DNA from: a virus
DNA: 39,423 nt
Reading direction: 5' to 3' (one strand)
Virus record (IMG/VR): IMGVR_UViG_3300029448_000117
Span: 1-39,423 of that record
Positions 13,552 through 22,713 of this stretch are shown piece after piece. The position numbers and the translations under genes were made by a program. Every line of letters starts with the position of its first letter. Within the stretch, counting starts at the first letter, position 1. The notes under the pieces are model-generated. The model worked only from the letters and a program-made list of their open reading frames with translations. It made no database searches and was not told the origin of the DNA.

Positions 13552-15957
13552 ATGGACACACGACAAGTATCGTTAGAACGTGAAATGCGAGAAGAAGGAA
13601 TCCACAGATTCCACAAGAATAACCTACAAAAAGCAGAGAAAGCCCAAGAATCTACAACTACCTATGGTCAATACCTCTTGAGACAGACAGTCTTAAAGGT
13701 AGAGGAAGCCATCAATGAGCACATAGAATCCTCAATGAAGGGTAGGTCAGGTAAGTCAGCTACATCAGCAGTCTTGTTGAATGACCTAGAGCCATCAGTC
13801 ATAGCAGTCATTACCTTGAGAGTAGCCATATCACAGATAACTAGGAAGAGAGACTACAGTAGTTGTGCAGTAGCTTTAGGTATGGCTATTGAGGATGAGT
13901 TGAGGATAAGAACATTCGAGGAAAACAATCCTCGTTTGTATAAGGTAGTTAAGCAAGACCTTGATAAGAGGTCATCAGGTTATACCTACAAAAGACGTAA
14001 GCTGATTGAGTCAGCTAGAAGAGATGGCATTGAGTGGACATCTTGGACACAGAGAGAAAAACTCTTGGTGGGTAATGCCTTACTTGATTTAACTATAGTC
14101 AACACAGGACTATTGGAACTCAAGAGTATGATGAAGGGTGGCAAGAGAAGACAACTCCTGTTGGCATCTGAAACTACACTAAAGATAATCAAAGACCTTA
14201 GTGCTTTCCAAGAGATACTAAGACCTGAGTTCTATCCTTGTGTTGTTCCACCTAAAGATTGGACTACACCTACAGATGGTGGATATCACACTCATCATGT
14301 AAGGCAGATACCTCTTGTTAAGACTGAAAACAAGAACTACCTAAAGGAACTCAAGCACTTTGATATGCCTATGGTGTATGGAGCAGTTAATGCTATGCAA
14401 CAGACAGGATTCAAGGTCAATCAGTTTGTCTTACAGGTACTAAAAGATATTTGGGATAGTGGCATAGCTTTACCTAGCTTACCACCATCAGAGAACGCAC
14501 CAATACCTAACAAGCCACATGATATTGCTACCAATAAACAAGCTAAGATTAATTGGAAAAGAAATGCAGTCATAGTTCATACAGAGAATAATCGTATGGC
14601 ATCTAAAAGACTCTTGTTAAGGAAGACTATACAGATAGCTGATAAATTCAAAGACGAGAAAGCTATCTATATGGTCTATCAACTAGACTTTAGAGGACGT
14701 ATATATGCAGTACCAAACTATCTGAACCCACAAGGTACAGACTTTGCTAAAGGACTACTGCTTTTTTCTGGTGGAAAAAAATTAGACGAGCAAGGGGCTT
14801 GTCACTTAGCTATACATGGGGCAAATATGTTTGGTTATGATAAAGCATCTTTGCAAGAACGTATTGATTGGGTAGAAGAACATCAAGATAGAATATTATC
14901 CTGTGCTAAAGACCCATTGGCTGACCTATGGTGGGCTAAAGAATCTGATAAACCTTTTCAGTTCTTAGCTTTCTGTAAAGAATGGGAAGGTCTTGTTGCT
15001 GACCCTGAGAACTTTGAGTCTAGTCTTCCTGTCTGTGCTGATGGTAGTTGTAATGGACTCCAACATTTTGCAGCAATGTTAAGGTCAGAGACTACAGGTA
15101 GAGAAGTTAATCTTGTACCAATGGATGACCCACAAGACATCTATCAAAAGGTAGCCGACACAGTTACCAATAAGTTAAAAGAAATGCCAGATGAATTAGC
15201 AAAGAAGTGGGTTGATTATGGTGTGTCTAGGTCATGTTGCAAACGTCCATGTATGGTGTTGCCTTATGGTGGTAAGCAATATTCTTTTACAGATTTTGTA
15301 ATGGATTATATTGTTGAGCAAAGAGACAAAGGTATATCACATCCGTTTGGTGAAGATGTATTTAAAGCTGCAACTTTTTTGTCTAAGTTAATCTGGCAAT
15401 CTATATCTGAAGTTGTTCATGCAGCAACTGATGCTATGGCATGGCTACAAAAAGCAGCTAGGGTTGCATCATCAGAAGGACTACCTATCAGATGGGACAC
15501 TCCATGTAATCTTCCTGTTCTACAGGCATACCAAGAAGTGAAGTCTAGTCAGATACAAACCAAGTTACTTGGAAAAGTATTTAAACCTAGAGTGTATTCA
15601 CAGACAGGTAAGTTAGATAAGAACAGACAAGCTAATGGTATCTCTCCTAACTTTGTACATAGTATTGATGCTAGTCACCTGATGATTACTCTTCATGTTG
15701 CCAAGCAGTTAGACATACATTCTTTTGCAATGGTACATGATAGCTATGGTACTCATGCTGCAGATGCTGAAGAAATGTGGAGTGCATTACGTACTGCATT
15801 TGTAGAGATGTATTCACAGATGGATGTACTAGAAGAGTTTAGAAATTATCTTTTAGAAGTTCTGCCTGAACACAGACATAAAGAGATAGAACCTATACCA
15901 ACTAAAGGAAATTTAATTTTAGATAAGGTACTTGAAAGTTCTTTTTTCTTTGCATAA
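13552..15957 (+). CDS. T7-type single-subunit DNA-directed RNA polymerase
   Basis: The 801-residue enzyme transcribes the phage middle and late genes. Seen motifs are YQLDFRGRIYAVPNYLNP (thumb/palm), CADGSCNGLQHFAAM with catalytic D497 (T7 D537), and RSCCKRPCMVLPYGG with K564 and Y572 (T7 K631 and Y639, same spacing). VHDSYGTHA carries the second catalytic D730 (T7 D812). It is shorter than T7 RNA polymerase (883). The start has GGAGAG upstream. A candidate target promoter lies directly behind the stop. Confidence 0.97.
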   Translation: MDTRQVSLEREMREEGIHRFHKNNLQKAEKAQESTTTYGQYLLRQTVLKVEEAINEHIESSMKGRSGKSATSAVLLNDLEPSVIAVITLRVAISQITRKRDYSSCAVALGMAIEDELRIRTFEENNPRLYKVVKQDLDKRSSGYTYKRRKLIESARRDGIEWTSWTQREKLLVGNALLDLTIVNTGLLELKSMMKGGKRRQLLLASETTLKIIKDLSAFQEILRPEFYPCVVPPKDWTTPTDGGYHTHHVRQIPLVKTENKNYLKELKHFDMPMVYGAVNAMQQTGFKVNQFVLQVLKDIWDSGIALPSLPPSENAPIPNKPHDIATNKQAKINWKRNAVIVHTENNRMASKRLLLRKTIQIADKFKDEKAIYMVYQLDFRGRIYAVPNYLNPQGTDFAKGLLLFSGGKKLDEQGACHLAIHGANMFGYDKASLQERIDWVEEHQDRILSCAKDPLADLWWAKESDKPFQFLAFCKEWEGLVADPENFESSLPVCADGSCNGLQHFAAMLRSETTGREVNLVPMDDPQDIYQKVADTVTNKLKEMPDELAKKWVDYGVSRSCCKRPCMVLPYGGKQYSFTDFVMDYIVEQRDKGISHPFGEDVFKAATFLSKLIWQSISEVVHAATDAMAWLQKAARVASSEGLPIRWDTPCNLPVLQAYQEVKSSQIQTKLLGKVFKPRVYSQTGKLDKNRQANGISPNFVHSIDASHLMITLHVAKQLDIHSFAMVHDSYGTHAADAEEMWSALRTAFVEMYSQMDVLEEFRNYLLEVLPEHRHKEIEPIPTKGNLILDKVLESSFFFA

Positions 15958-15981
15958 TTAATACCCACTCACTTAGACCAA
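15957..15981 (+). promoter_or_regulatory. Candidate phage RNA polymerase promoter, copy 2
   Basis: TAATACCCACTCACTTAG starts at 15959, between the RNA polymerase and the SSB gene. It shares 17 of 20 bases with the site at 7152 and contains both TAATAC and ACTCACT of the T7 promoter, one base further apart. It would drive the replication genes. Confidence 0.6.
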
Positions 15982-16003
15982 TGAAACTATTAAGAGGTTA
16001 ATA

Positions 16004-16615
16004 ATGGATAAAATTCAATACGAAAATATAGTAACTCCTGTAGGTAGAGCAATCTATCCTTGGTTGATTGAACCTGATACAAAGTTCAATTCATTAGGAG
16101 AATACAAGGTTAGTCTTTCACTTAATTCTAGTGAAGCTGAACCTCTCATCAAGAAGATAGATGAGGCTATGGAAAAAGCAAAGTCCCTAGCACCAGAAGG
16201 AAAGAAAATAAAAGTAGCAGACCCACCTTACTTTAATGAAGTGGATGGGGATGAACAGGAGACAGGTAATGTCGTGTTCAAGTTTAAATCTAAAGCACAG
16301 ATACAAACTAAAGATGGCAAGACTCTAAAGATAACTCCTAAACTTTTTGATGCGAAAGGAACTTTACTCACAGACATTGAGCAAGTCTGGGGTGGTTCTA
16401 AAATAAAAATTAGTGCTGACCTTGCCCCTTACTTTGTTGGTGCTGTTGGTGCAGGTGTAAGCCTGAGACTAAAAGCAGTACAGATAATTGAGTTAGTGAC
16501 AGGTGGTGGCAATAATGCAAACAGCTACGGTTTTGAGGCAACCGAAGGATACGAAGCCTCGACAGAGACAAGTCAAAATGAGTTCAATTCTGCAGATGCA
16601 CAAGAGGACTTTTAG
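16004..16615 (+). CDS. Single-stranded DNA-binding protein (T7 gp2.5-like)
   Basis: The 203-residue product starts MDKIQYENIVTPVGRAIYPW and has the pattern of gp2.5-type SSBs: an OB-type body (YKVSLSLN, VVFKFKSKAQIQTKDGK, KIKISADLAPYFV, GVSLRLKAVQIIEL) and an acidic C-terminal tail ending AQEDF. In T7 the acidic tail with a last aromatic residue contacts polymerase and helicase. It is the first gene behind the second promoter. AGAGG lies before the ATG. Confidence 0.85.
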   Translation: MDKIQYENIVTPVGRAIYPWLIEPDTKFNSLGEYKVSLSLNSSEAEPLIKKIDEAMEKAKSLAPEGKKIKVADPPYFNEVDGDEQETGNVVFKFKSKAQIQTKDGKTLKITPKLFDAKGTLLTDIEQVWGGSKIKISADLAPYFVGAVGAGVSLRLKAVQIIELVTGGGNNANSYGFEATEGYEASTETSQNEFNSADAQEDF

Positions 16616-17036
16616 TAAATTCGTTAGGGATAAAGGCTATCGTAGTGGACTCGAACAGAAAGTTGCAGGTGAACTCAACGCATTAGGTATCAAGTTTAGT
16701 TATGAACCTAAAGGTTGGGTCACTTACAACAAACCTACGTCACGTTACAAACCAGACTTTGTATTACCGAATGGAATCATAATAGAAACAAAAGGACAGT
16801 TCCTTAGTTCAGATAGGACTAAGCATAAATTAATAAAAGAACAACATCCTAACATTGATATTAGATTTGTATTTAGTAATTCCAAAAAGAGATTAGGTAG
16901 TAAATCTAAGACTACCTATGGTATGTGGTGTATCAAGTATGGGTTTGATTACGCAGATAGAAGTATTCCTAACGAATGGATACATGAGAAACCAACACCT
17001 TCAAGGATGAAGGCAATTAAGGTATTAGGGATATGA
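16578..17036 (+). CDS. Endonuclease I (T7 gp3-like Holliday junction resolvase)
   Basis: The catalytic set matches T7 gp3: E26 (RSGLEQKV), D60 (YKPDFVLPNG), E70 and K72 (IIETKG). T7 gp3 has E20, D55, E65 and K67. It resolves branched DNA and breaks host DNA in T7. The frame is open from 16503, but that start lies deep inside the SSB gene. ATG 16578 (152 residues) and ATG 16596 (146 residues) both give the family length of about 149, and neither has a strong ribosome site. The 3' end overlaps the amidase start. Confidence 0.9.
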   Translation: MSSILQMHKRTFSKFVRDKGYRSGLEQKVAGELNALGIKFSYEPKGWVTYNKPTSRYKPDFVLPNGIIIETKGQFLSSDRTKHKLIKEQHPNIDIRFVFSNSKKRLGSKSKTTYGMWCIKYGFDYADRSIPNEWIHEKPTPSRMKAIKVLGI

Positions 17037-17476
17037 ATAAAAGAACTAAAACTAATTACATAGTTGTACATTGTGCTGCAACTAAACCAAGCATGGACAC
17101 AACTGCTGCTGATATAGATAGATGGCACAGAGAACGTGGTTGGTTAAAGATAGGCTATCACTTTGTTATTAAACGTGACGGAGTTATAGAAGAAGGTAGA
17201 CAGGTTGATGAAGTAGGAGCACACGCAAGTGGTTACAACTCTTCTTCTGTTTCTGTCTGCATGATTGGTGGTTTATCAGAAGATGGTAAGTCATCAGAAA
17301 ATAATTTTACAGAAGAGCAATGGGAATCTTTAGGGTCAGTAATTGATACTCTTACAAATAGATATCCTAACGCAAAGGTCATTGGACATAACGACATATC
17401 TAAAAAAGATTGTCCAACATTTAATGTAGGAGAATGGTATGCAAAGTATAGGGAAGTTGAAGGATACCCAGTCTAG
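17033..17476 (+). CDS. N-acetylmuramoyl-L-alanine amidase (T7 lysozyme-like, gp3.5)
   Basis: The 147-residue zinc amidase cuts peptidoglycan. In T7 it also inhibits the phage RNA polymerase. Zinc ligands are H13, H119 and C127, with Y42 and K125 as catalytic residues. These correspond in spacing to T7 H17, H122, C130, Y46 and K128. The ATG overlaps the preceding stop (ATGA). It has no signal peptide, so it needs the holin-like proteins at 3602-4841 to reach the wall. Confidence 0.93.
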   Translation: MNKRTKTNYIVVHCAATKPSMDTTAADIDRWHRERGWLKIGYHFVIKRDGVIEEGRQVDEVGAHASGYNSSSVSVCMIGGLSEDGKSSENNFTEEQWESLGSVIDTLTNRYPNAKVIGHNDISKKDCPTFNVGEWYAKYREVEGYPV

Positions 17477-19106
17477 TGATGTAATTTTTATTATGCACGA
17501 ACCATGTCCTCAATGTAAATCTAAGGATAACTTAGCACGTTACTCTGATGGACATGGTTATTGTTTTGGGTGTGGTCATTATGAAAAAGGAAACGAAATG
17601 GAAGCAACGGAATCCAATAGCGAGAAGTTTGGTTTCCACAAAGTACTCGCAACAGATAATAAAGAACAAGAAACAATATTCTCGGAAGGTGAAATCAAAA
17701 GCCTCAACAGACGTGCAATAAATAAAGACACTTGTATTAAATTTGACTACCGAGTTACGACTCACATGGGTAAGCCATGTCAGGTAGCGAACTACAAGCA
17801 TAACAATAAGATAGTAGCACAGAAGTTGAGGTTTGCTGATAAGACATTCAAGTGGATTGGTTCATCACAAGATGTTGGTCTGTTTGGACAACACCTTTGG
17901 AGAGATGGTGGCAAGATGGTTGTTGTTACCGAAGGTGAACTAGACTGCATGAGTGTTAGTCAGGCACAGGGAAACAAATGGGCAGTTGTCTCCATAAAGA
18001 ATGGTTCGCAAGGTGCGAAGCGAGATGTACAAAAGTCTCTCGAATGGTTAGAGAAGTTTGAGAGTGTCATCTTTATGTTTGACATGGACGATTCAGGTCA
18101 ATCGGCTGCTCATGCTTGTGCCTCTGTACTAAAGCCTGGGAAAGCTAAGATAGCACAGCTACCTCTCAAGGATGCTAATGAGATGTTAGTTGAAGGTAAA
18201 GTCAAAGAACTTATAGATGCCATATGGTCAGCTAAAACATTTAGACCTGATGGTATTGTAAGTGGAGAAGAGTTGTGGGGTGACGTATCTAAAGAAGATG
18301 TTGTTGTCTCTGTTGACTATCCTTTTGTTGGACTCAATGACAAGACTCATGGCTTACGTAAGTCAGAACTTACAACTATAACTGCAGGTTCAGGTATAGG
18401 TAAGAGTGCTCTTGTTCGTGAGATTGGTTACAACCTTATTAACATGGGAGAACGAGTTGGTTTTATCATGCTTGAAGAAACAGTTAAGAGAACTGCTCTT
18501 GGGATTATGGGGTTGCATCTTAACAAACCTTTACATCTGGGTAACTTTTCTACCGAAGAGTCTGAGTTACGTAGTGCGTATGACCATACTATCGGTAATA
18601 GTAGGGTATATTTTTATGATAGTTACGGTAGCACTTCTATCGACAATCTTCTCAGTAGAGTCCGTTTTCTTTCTCAAGGAACAGAATGTGATTGGATTAT
18701 ACTTGACCATCTCAGTATTGTTGTTTCTGGTCTTGGTGACGGTGACGAAAGAAGATTGATTGATAATGCAATGACTATGTTAAGAACCTTAGTACAAGAG
18801 ACAGGTGTTGGTTTGATATTAGTATCACATCTTAAACGTCCTGATGGAAACAAAGGACACGAGGAAGGTGCACAAACATCTCTATCACAATTAAGAGGTA
18901 GTCATGCTATTGCACAGTTATCGGATATGGTTATCTCTCTTGAAAGAAATCAACAAGGTGATGACTCTAACTTAACTACTGTTCGTGTATTAAAGAATAG
19001 GTTTAGTGGAGACACAGGAGTTGCCTGTCATGTTCAGTATTCTCCAGAGACAGGAAGAATGACAGAAACAACACTTGAGTTTAATGAAGATAAGGAGGAG
19101 TTCTAA
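17439..19106 (+). CDS. DNA primase-helicase (T7 gp4-like)
   Basis: The 555-residue protein has an N-terminal zinc ribbon (C23, C26, C42, C45). A TOPRIM primase core follows (VVVTEGELDCMS, IFMFDMDDSGQ), then a DnaB-type helicase with Walker A AGSGIGKSA (K322), Walker B DWIILDHLS and SHLKRP. The acidic C-terminus ends NEDKEEF, like the T7 tail that contacts the polymerase. ATG 17439 has AGGAG at 17428-17432, inside the amidase gene, so the two genes overlap by 38 bases. ATG 17493 is a later possible start. Confidence 0.95.
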   Translation: MQSIGKLKDTQSSDVIFIMHEPCPQCKSKDNLARYSDGHGYCFGCGHYEKGNEMEATESNSEKFGFHKVLATDNKEQETIFSEGEIKSLNRRAINKDTCIKFDYRVTTHMGKPCQVANYKHNNKIVAQKLRFADKTFKWIGSSQDVGLFGQHLWRDGGKMVVVTEGELDCMSVSQAQGNKWAVVSIKNGSQGAKRDVQKSLEWLEKFESVIFMFDMDDSGQSAAHACASVLKPGKAKIAQLPLKDANEMLVEGKVKELIDAIWSAKTFRPDGIVSGEELWGDVSKEDVVVSVDYPFVGLNDKTHGLRKSELTTITAGSGIGKSALVREIGYNLINMGERVGFIMLEETVKRTALGIMGLHLNKPLHLGNFSTEESELRSAYDHTIGNSRVYFYDSYGSTSIDNLLSRVRFLSQGTECDWIILDHLSIVVSGLGDGDERRLIDNAMTMLRTLVQETGVGLILVSHLKRPDGNKGHEEGAQTSLSQLRGSHAIAQLSDMVISLERNQQGDDSNLTTVRVLKNRFSGDTGVACHVQYSPETGRMTETTLEFNEDKEEF

Positions 19107-19155
19107 TGTTAGGACACGTATTTATAATATCTGAAGAAATTTTGAAAGGAAGAAA

Positions 19156-19563
19156 ATGTCAGAGAACTTACGAGAAACATACGTCAGAGAATTTCAAAAG
19201 TGTATGGGACAAGATGTTGATGTTCCTTACAATCCGAAAACCTTATATCTAAGAATGAATTTAATCACAGAAGAACTTAATGAACTCCAAGATGAAGTTG
19301 AGAAAAGTATCTTTGAGTTTAAGGAACATAGTGGAAAAGTAACTAAAGAAACTAAACAAAAGATTCTAAAAGAATTATGTGATTTGATGTATGTAGTATC
19401 AGGCTTTGCAGTTACCTTTGGACTATCAGTTCAACCTGCCTTTAATAGAGTACACCAATCTAATATGAGTAAGTTAGTTAATGGGATACCTCAATTAAAT
19501 GAGTGGGGTAAAGTTGAGAAGGGTAAGAATTATAAACCACCAAACATGGAGGATTTAGTTTGA
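19156..19563 (+). CDS. MazG-like nucleotide pyrophosphohydrolase
   Basis: The 135-residue product has the helical MazG pattern: LITEELNELQDEVEK (E39, E40, E43) and KELCDLMYVVSGFAV (E73, D76), which supply the metal-binding acids. The C-terminal part has FNRVHQSNMSKL and GKNYKPPNMEDL, typical of the phage branch. Such enzymes hydrolyse NTPs or dNTPs, or alarmones in some proposals. AAAGGAAG lies before the ATG. The stop overlaps the polymerase start. Confidence 0.8.
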   Translation: MSENLRETYVREFQKCMGQDVDVPYNPKTLYLRMNLITEELNELQDEVEKSIFEFKEHSGKVTKETKQKILKELCDLMYVVSGFAVTFGLSVQPAFNRVHQSNMSKLVNGIPQLNEWGKVEKGKNYKPPNMEDLV

Positions 19564-21305
19564 GATATGTATTCGATATAGAAACAGATGGACTATTAGA
19601 TACAGTTAGTAAAGTTCATTGTCTTATATTAAAAGACATAGATACAAATGAAATTATATCTTATGTAGATAATTGGGAAGAGGGGGTTAAACGATTAGAA
19701 GATGCTGAACTAATTATAGGACACAATGTTATTAAGTATGACATACCTGTACTAAAGAAGCTAACTACGTTTAACCCTAAAGGTCTTGTTCGAGATACAC
19801 TTGTTTGCACACGTTTAATATGGGCAGACATAAAGCAAGGTGATTTCACAAGGACAAACTTTCCTACCAAACTTATAGGCTCTCATAGTCTAAGAGCATG
19901 GGGGCATAGGATTGGTAACTATAAGGATGACTATGATGGTGGATGGGAAACATTTAGTCAGGAGATGTGGGACTACTGTATTCAGGATTGTAATGTTACT
20001 CATACGTTATGGAATAGAATTAGTGAAAAAAATTATTCGCAACAAGCCTTGGAGTTAGAGCATGAACTTACTGAAATTATTTACAGGCAAGAGACTCATG
20101 GATTTGCCTTTGACAAACAGGCTGCAGGTTCTTTATATGCAGAACTGTCAGCCAGAAAACATGAACTTGAAACTAAACTTAGAACAGTCTTCCCTGATTG
20201 GGAAGTTAAAACACCTTTTACTCCGAAAGTAAATTCAAAAAAGTTTGGGTACGAGAAAGGTGTACCTACGCATAAAGTAAAACTCATAGAGTTTAACCCT
20301 AGTAGTCGTGACCATGTTGCTAATCGTTTACAAACTATTCGAGGATGGATACCAAAAGACTTTACCAATGATGGTAAACCCAAGGTGGATGAAGAAGTTC
20401 TATCACACCTAGATTATCCTGAAGCAAAACTTCTTGTTGAATACTACACCTTACTTAAAAGGTTAGGTCAACTTGGAGATGGTAACCAAGCATGGTTAAA
20501 GGTAGAAAAGAAATCACGCATACATGGCTCTGTAAATACAAACGGTGCTGTAACAGGACGTGCAACACACGCATATCCAAACGTAGCCCAAGTACCTGCC
20601 AACGGTGTACCGTATGGTAAGGAATGTCGTTCACTTTTCATTCCATCTTTAGGAAAAGAATTAGTAGGTATTGATGTTTCAGGTTTGGAACTTAGATGCT
20701 TGGCACATTACATAGCTAAATATGATGGGGGAGACTATGCCGAGAAGGTTGTTCATGGGGACATTCACACAGAGAATCAAAAAGCTGCAGGGCTTACCAC
20801 AAGAAACCAAGCCAAGACATTTATTTATGGATTCTTATACGGTGGAGGTGCAACGAAACTGGGACAAATTGTTGGTGGCTCTGCCAAAGAAGGAGCAAAA
20901 CTAAAAGCAAGATTCTTGAAGGCACTTCCTGCTCTCAATACTTTAATACAAAAAGTACAACAGGCATCAACAAAAGGATATTTGATTGGTCTTGATGGTA
21001 GACGTATCAAAGTAAGAGCAGAGTATGCAGCACTCAATACCCTACTACAATCAGCAGGTGCATTGATATGCAAACAATGGTTAATAGAATTTGACCATGC
21101 CTTAAAGGAAACAGGGTTATGTAAACAGGCACAACAAGTGGCATGGATACATGACGAAATCCAAGTAGAAGTTGAGAAAGGATACTCAGATGAAGTCGGA
21201 AGAATTGCAGTTAAATCTATTCGAGATGCAGGAAAGTATTTCGGAATCAGATGCCAACTTGACGGAGAGTTCAAAGTCGGAGACAACTGGGCTAACACCC
21301 ACTAA
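19560..21305 (+). CDS. DNA polymerase I family replicative polymerase (T7 gp5-like)
   Basis: The 581-residue enzyme starts at TTG 19560, seven bases behind GGAGG, which puts the exonuclease motif FDIETDG at residues 5-11 (D6, E8). Polymerase motif A is GIDVSGLELR (D372). Motif B is RNQAKTFIYGFLYGG. Motif C is WIHDEIQVEV (D532, E533). It is shorter than T7 gp5 (704) and I see no clear thioredoxin-binding loop. It acts with the helicase and SSB genes beside it. Confidence 0.95.
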   Translation: MRYVFDIETDGLLDTVSKVHCLILKDIDTNEIISYVDNWEEGVKRLEDAELIIGHNVIKYDIPVLKKLTTFNPKGLVRDTLVCTRLIWADIKQGDFTRTNFPTKLIGSHSLRAWGHRIGNYKDDYDGGWETFSQEMWDYCIQDCNVTHTLWNRISEKNYSQQALELEHELTEIIYRQETHGFAFDKQAAGSLYAELSARKHELETKLRTVFPDWEVKTPFTPKVNSKKFGYEKGVPTHKVKLIEFNPSSRDHVANRLQTIRGWIPKDFTNDGKPKVDEEVLSHLDYPEAKLLVEYYTLLKRLGQLGDGNQAWLKVEKKSRIHGSVNTNGAVTGRATHAYPNVAQVPANGVPYGKECRSLFIPSLGKELVGIDVSGLELRCLAHYIAKYDGGDYAEKVVHGDIHTENQKAAGLTTRNQAKTFIYGFLYGGGATKLGQIVGGSAKEGAKLKARFLKALPALNTLIQKVQQASTKGYLIGLDGRRIKVRAEYAALNTLLQSAGALICKQWLIEFDHALKETGLCKQAQQVAWIHDEIQVEVEKGYSDEVGRIAVKSIRDAGKYFGIRCQLDGEFKVGDNWANTH

Positions 21306-21720
21306 GAAGAATCGTAAGAAGTTTGATATTGACCTAGCTTATGGAAAAGTCTTTGAAGATAAAATCAAAGATATGCTTCAAGGAAAAAAGATTGAAGTAA
21401 AAACAGAAAAGAATATCTGGCAGAAGTCAGGCAACATTGCAATCGAGTTTGAATCCTATGGTAAGCCTTCAGGTATAAATGTTACCGAAGCAGACTATTG
21501 GTTTCATAACTTATCTATTGATGACGAAGTATATTGCACTCTAGTTTTCTCAACACCAATGCTTAAAAAGATTGTAGAGAAACTTGATTACCACAAAGTT
21601 ATAAAGGGTGGTGATAATTGGGCATCCAAGATGTACTTGGTTAACTTATCTAAATTATTTTCAACTGACACACTAAAACTTTTTAAGGAGAAAATGAATG
21701 ACAAGGACGTTGTTAATTGA
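21190..21720 (+). CDS. PD-(D/E)XK-like nuclease candidate overlapping the polymerase gene
   Basis: The best start is ATG 21190 behind GAGAAAGGA (21174-21182), which gives 176 residues and a 116-base overlap with the polymerase. The first 30 residues are Ser- and Glu-rich and probably disordered. The core reads FDIDLAYGKVFEDKIKDML, KKIEVKTEKN, NIAIEFESYGKPSGINVTEADYW. E-x-K and a following acidic strand fit a PD-(D/E)XK nuclease fold. Similar proteins follow the polymerase in marine podoviruses. The activity is inferred. Confidence 0.6.
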   Translation: MKSEELQLNLFEMQESISESDANLTESSKSETTGLTPTKKNRKKFDIDLAYGKVFEDKIKDMLQGKKIEVKTEKNIWQKSGNIAIEFESYGKPSGINVTEADYWFHNLSIDDEVYCTLVFSTPMLKKIVEKLDYHKVIKGGDNWASKMYLVNLSKLFSTDTLKLFKEKMNDKDVVN

Positions 21721-22444
21721 TGGAGACATTGTTATCTACCAATACTCTTCTACTGTAGAAAAAGAAGTTAATTGGGGTGATGACGTATGGTCTTTATGGG
21801 CTGATGCCAAAGAAGCTAAACAGTTAATCCTACAATACATAGATATATTAATGGAGAAGACAGCAGCAGATAAGTTGGTGTTCTGCTTCACAGGCAAGGA
21901 TAACTTTAGAAAAGGTATATTAGATACTTATAAATCTAATCGTAAAGACAAACGCAAACCTGTTTGTTACAAAGCTATTAAAGAATGGATAGAAGAAAAC
22001 TATGACACAGAAGAGTGGCATGGTTTAGAAGCTGATGATGTATTAGGAATACTTGCTACTTCAGGTGACCGTTTCATAGAAGGTGAAAAGGTTATTGTAT
22101 CTGAAGACAAAGACTTAAAAACAATTCCATGTAAGTTATGGAGAAGTGGGGAACTACTAGACATAACTGAAAGAGAAGCAGACTACAATCATTTATTCCA
22201 AACACTAACAGGAGACACTACAGATGGCTACTCAGGACTACGAGGAGTTGGCACGGTTAAAGCGAAAACAATACTTACTGTACCTATTTGGAAAAGTGTT
22301 GAGGATGCTTTCATCAAGGCAGGATACACAAAAGAAGATGCCTTAGTACAGGCACGTCTTGCTCGTATTCTAAGATTTGAAGATTACAACTTTGAATATG
22401 ATATGCCTATTGAGTGGACTCCTAAGTATAAGATTGTGTATTAG
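21698..22444 (+). CDS. 5'-3' exonuclease (T7 gp6-like)
   Basis: The 248-residue protein belongs to the FEN/PIN-like exonucleases. It has TLLIDGDIVIYQY (D8, D10), FCFTGKDNFRKGILDTYKSN, HGLEADDVLG with paired acids, VIVSEDKDLKTIP and the helix-hairpin-helix-type GYSGLRGVGTVKAKTIL. In T7 it removes RNA primers and digests host DNA. AAGGAG lies before the ATG, which overlaps the preceding gene by 23 bases. Confidence 0.92.
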   Translation: MTRTLLIDGDIVIYQYSSTVEKEVNWGDDVWSLWADAKEAKQLILQYIDILMEKTAADKLVFCFTGKDNFRKGILDTYKSNRKDKRKPVCYKAIKEWIEENYDTEEWHGLEADDVLGILATSGDRFIEGEKVIVSEDKDLKTIPCKLWRSGELLDITEREADYNHLFQTLTGDTTDGYSGLRGVGTVKAKTILTVPIWKSVEDAFIKAGYTKEDALVQARLARILRFEDYNFEYDMPIEWTPKYKIVY

Positions 22445-22446
22445 GT

Positions 22447-22713
22447 ATGGAGTCACATATTAATTATATGGTTAGAAGGTTAAAAGAAGAAATGGAAAAA
22501 GAAGATGACAATAGTAGTTCTATTGACCCCAAGCATTACAACACATGGAAGATAGAACCTATAACTTTCATTATGGAAAATGACTTAGGGTTTTGTGAGG
22601 GTAACATCATTAAGTACATCATGCGTTGGCAGATGAAGAATGGTATTACTGATTTAAAGAAAGCAAGAAAGTACATAGACTTTATTATAAAGAAGGAAGA
22701 GGAACAGGGATGA
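22447..22713 (+). CDS. DUF3310-family protein
   Basis: The 88-residue product contains the DUF3310 pattern: IDPKHYNTWKIEPITFI, then FCEGNIIKYIMRW, KNGITDLKKARKYIDFII. The family is frequent in phages beside nucleotide metabolism genes and is sometimes called nucleotide-kinase-like, but its activity is not established. It overlaps the ribonucleotide reductase start by four bases. Confidence 0.8.
   Translation: MESHINYMVRRLKEEMEKEDDNSSSIDPKHYNTWKIEPITFIMENDLGFCEGNIIKYIMRWQMKNGITDLKKARKYIDFIIKKEEEQG

Noticed and set aside
16503-16577. An upstream start of the endonuclease I gene at 16503
   Set aside because: It would add 25 residues with no match to T7 gp3, lies wholly inside the SSB gene and has no clear ribosome site.
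20825-21298. A 157-codon frame on the - strand inside the polymerase gene
   Set aside because: It is a shadow of the polymerase C-terminal domain. All supported genes are on the + strand and the frame has no ribosome site or family pattern.
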